A DNA stretch of 7,857 bases from Flavobacteriia bacterium. GTDB taxonomy: Bacteria > Bacteroidota > Bacteroidia > Flavobacteriales > Flavobacteriaceae. Where the stretch lies: assembly GCA_003973375.1 (NCBI GenBank), contig QNYL01000143.1:1-7857 (forward strand). Reading direction: 5' to 3'. Below the pieces are notes generated by a model. It made no database searches. It had not been told where the DNA came from and saw nothing but the letters and a program-made list of their open reading frames with translations. Shown here in pieces: positions 7,335 to 7,857 of the stretch. Made by a program: the position numbers and the translations under genes. Position 1 is the first letter of the stretch, and every line of letters starts with the position of its first letter.

Positions 7335-7498
7335 TAGTGTCTGTCCATAAAGTCATCGAATTGAAAAAATTATCTTTTTGTGCTTTTTTTCTTTTTTTTA
7401 TTTTGCCTAATACACAAATATTTGCTGCAATAAAAGAAATAAAAATCCATCAAAAATCTTAATATTTCAAAAATCAAGCACTTTATAGACAGACACTA
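7335..7498. mobile_element. MITE-like element or IS remnant bounded by 19-bp inverted repeats
   Basis: The left end TAGTGTCTGTCCATAAAGT (7335-7353) and the right end ACTTTATAGACAGACACTA (7480-7498) are inverted copies matching at 18 of 19 positions; the mismatch is at 7346/7487. The 126 bp between them is very AT-rich and encodes no transposase. If the outermost TA on each side is a duplicated target, the element proper is 7337-7496 (160 bp) with 17-bp ends starting GTGTCTGTC. TA duplication is the habit of IS630/Tc1-mariner-type transposases, but naming a family is inference. It sits between two convergent genes, a common tolerated site for such elements. Alternatives are the solo ends of a deleted IS, or a large hairpin acting on RNA. 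Confidence 0.65.
7361..7462 (+). pseudogene. Signal-peptide-like short reading frame within the inverted-repeat element
   Basis: From a TTG at 7361 the frame encodes 33 residues: KKLSFCAFFLFFILPNTQIF after the start, then AAIKEIKIHQKS and a TAA at 7460-7462. Two lysines, a long hydrophobic core, and a turn leading to an Ala-rich site make it look like a cleavable signal peptide with only about ten mature residues. There is no ATG; TTGAAAAAA could be a mutated ATGAAAAAA. It could be the captured 5' end of an exported-protein gene, a tiny secreted peptide, or chance in AT-rich sequence, where Phe/Leu/Lys runs are common. I call it a gene remnant with low confidence. Confidence 0.25.
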
Positions 7499-7545
7499 AA
7501 TACACATTTTAACTACAGTAAATGGATTTGCCTGTGTAAGTTTTT

Positions 7546-7857
7546 TTAAGCTTTATTTTTAATTAATATTTTAACCGACTGAGATAAATCACCCATAGTC
7601 AATTTACAAAAATACAGTCCGGAAGTTACGTTATTAAAATTAAACTGAACCTCATAATCACCTTCATTTTTATATTCATTAACGAGTGTTTTTATTTCTC
7701 TACCTGTATAATCATAAATTGAAAGCTTTACGTTTCCCGGCTGCAAAATAGTGTATTTAATCGTTGAATGCCCTGCAACAGGATTTGGATAATTTTGATA
7801 GAGTTTAAAATACTTTAAACTTTGTGCTGAATAACCGGCTGAATAGTCATTTACCCC
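7546..7857 (-). CDS. Type IX secretion cargo protein, C-terminal sorting domain (5' end outside window)
   Basis: The minus-strand frame is open to the window edge, giving 103 codons to the TAA at 7546-7548; the TTG at 7746 is internal. About the last 85 residues match the type A Por-secretion C-terminal sorting domain (TIGR04183-like): the entry motif FKLYQNYPNPVAGHSTIKY, then PGNVKLSIYDYTGREIKTLV, the segment NNVTSGLYFCKLTMGD, and the basic end SQSVKILIKNKA. This domain directs a protein through the outer membrane by T9SS and is cleaved on attachment or release. The functional domain, for instance an enzyme or adhesin, lies outside the window, so the product cannot be named further. The gene converges on the TPR operon. 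The presence of gldD at the other end of the window agrees with a T9SS-bearing organism. Confidence 0.9.
   Translation of the reverse strand, partial: GVNDYSAGYSAQSLKYFKLYQNYPNPVAGHSTIKYTILQPGNVKLSIYDYTGREIKTLVNEYKNEGDYEVQFNFNNVTSGLYFCKLTMGDLSQSVKILIKNKA

Noticed and set aside
7501..7538. TACACA and TGTGTA as a hairpin terminator of the T9SS cargo gene
   Set aside because: The arms are only 6 bp with a loop of 26 bases and no T tail on the minus strand.

Overview
The window reads as the chromosome of a low-GC, gliding member of the Bacteroidota, most likely Flavobacteriaceae. The signs are the end of gldE followed by gldD, an L21 ribosomal protein with the helix-hairpin-helix tail known from this phylum, a type IX secretion (T9SS) C-terminal sorting domain, a Bacteroidota-type -7 promoter box (TAnnTTTG) before rplU, and start codons without Shine-Dalgarno sequences. 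No phage, CRISPR, rRNA or tRNA gene was seen.

Layout: 1-912 holds the 3' end of gldE and complete gldD, both reading rightward and closed by a strong bidirectional hairpin at 998-1028. Facing them is a lipoprotein with a SYLF/YSC84 domain (1048-1800, minus). Next on the minus strand is a short lipoprotein gene that looks broken by two one-base losses in A runs (1968-2256). It is divergent from an EamA-family transporter (2339-3208, plus). The ribosomal pair rplU-rpmA follows (3381-4320) behind a clear promoter and before a clear terminator. A second rightward operon codes for a MOP-superfamily polysaccharide flippase, dUTPase and a secreted TPR protein (4488-7246); the first two genes overlap by 4 bp and the third starts 9 bp later. 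At the right edge, the 3' end of a T9SS-exported protein reads leftward (7546-7857).

Most genes are ordinary core flavobacterial genes. A functional thread joins the two ends: GldD, and possibly GldE, support gliding and T9SS, and the right-edge protein is a probable T9SS cargo. The least conventional part is the convergent gap 7247-7545. It carries a roughly 160-bp element bounded by 19-bp inverted repeats (18 of 19 matching) with possible TA duplications, which looks like a MITE or IS remnant. Inside it is a 33-codon reading frame that looks like a signal peptide, and a degenerate third copy of the repeat lies next to the TPR gene's stop codon. I see no convincing evidence for a wholly new multi-gene system; the candidates worth checking are this element and the broken lipoprotein gene.
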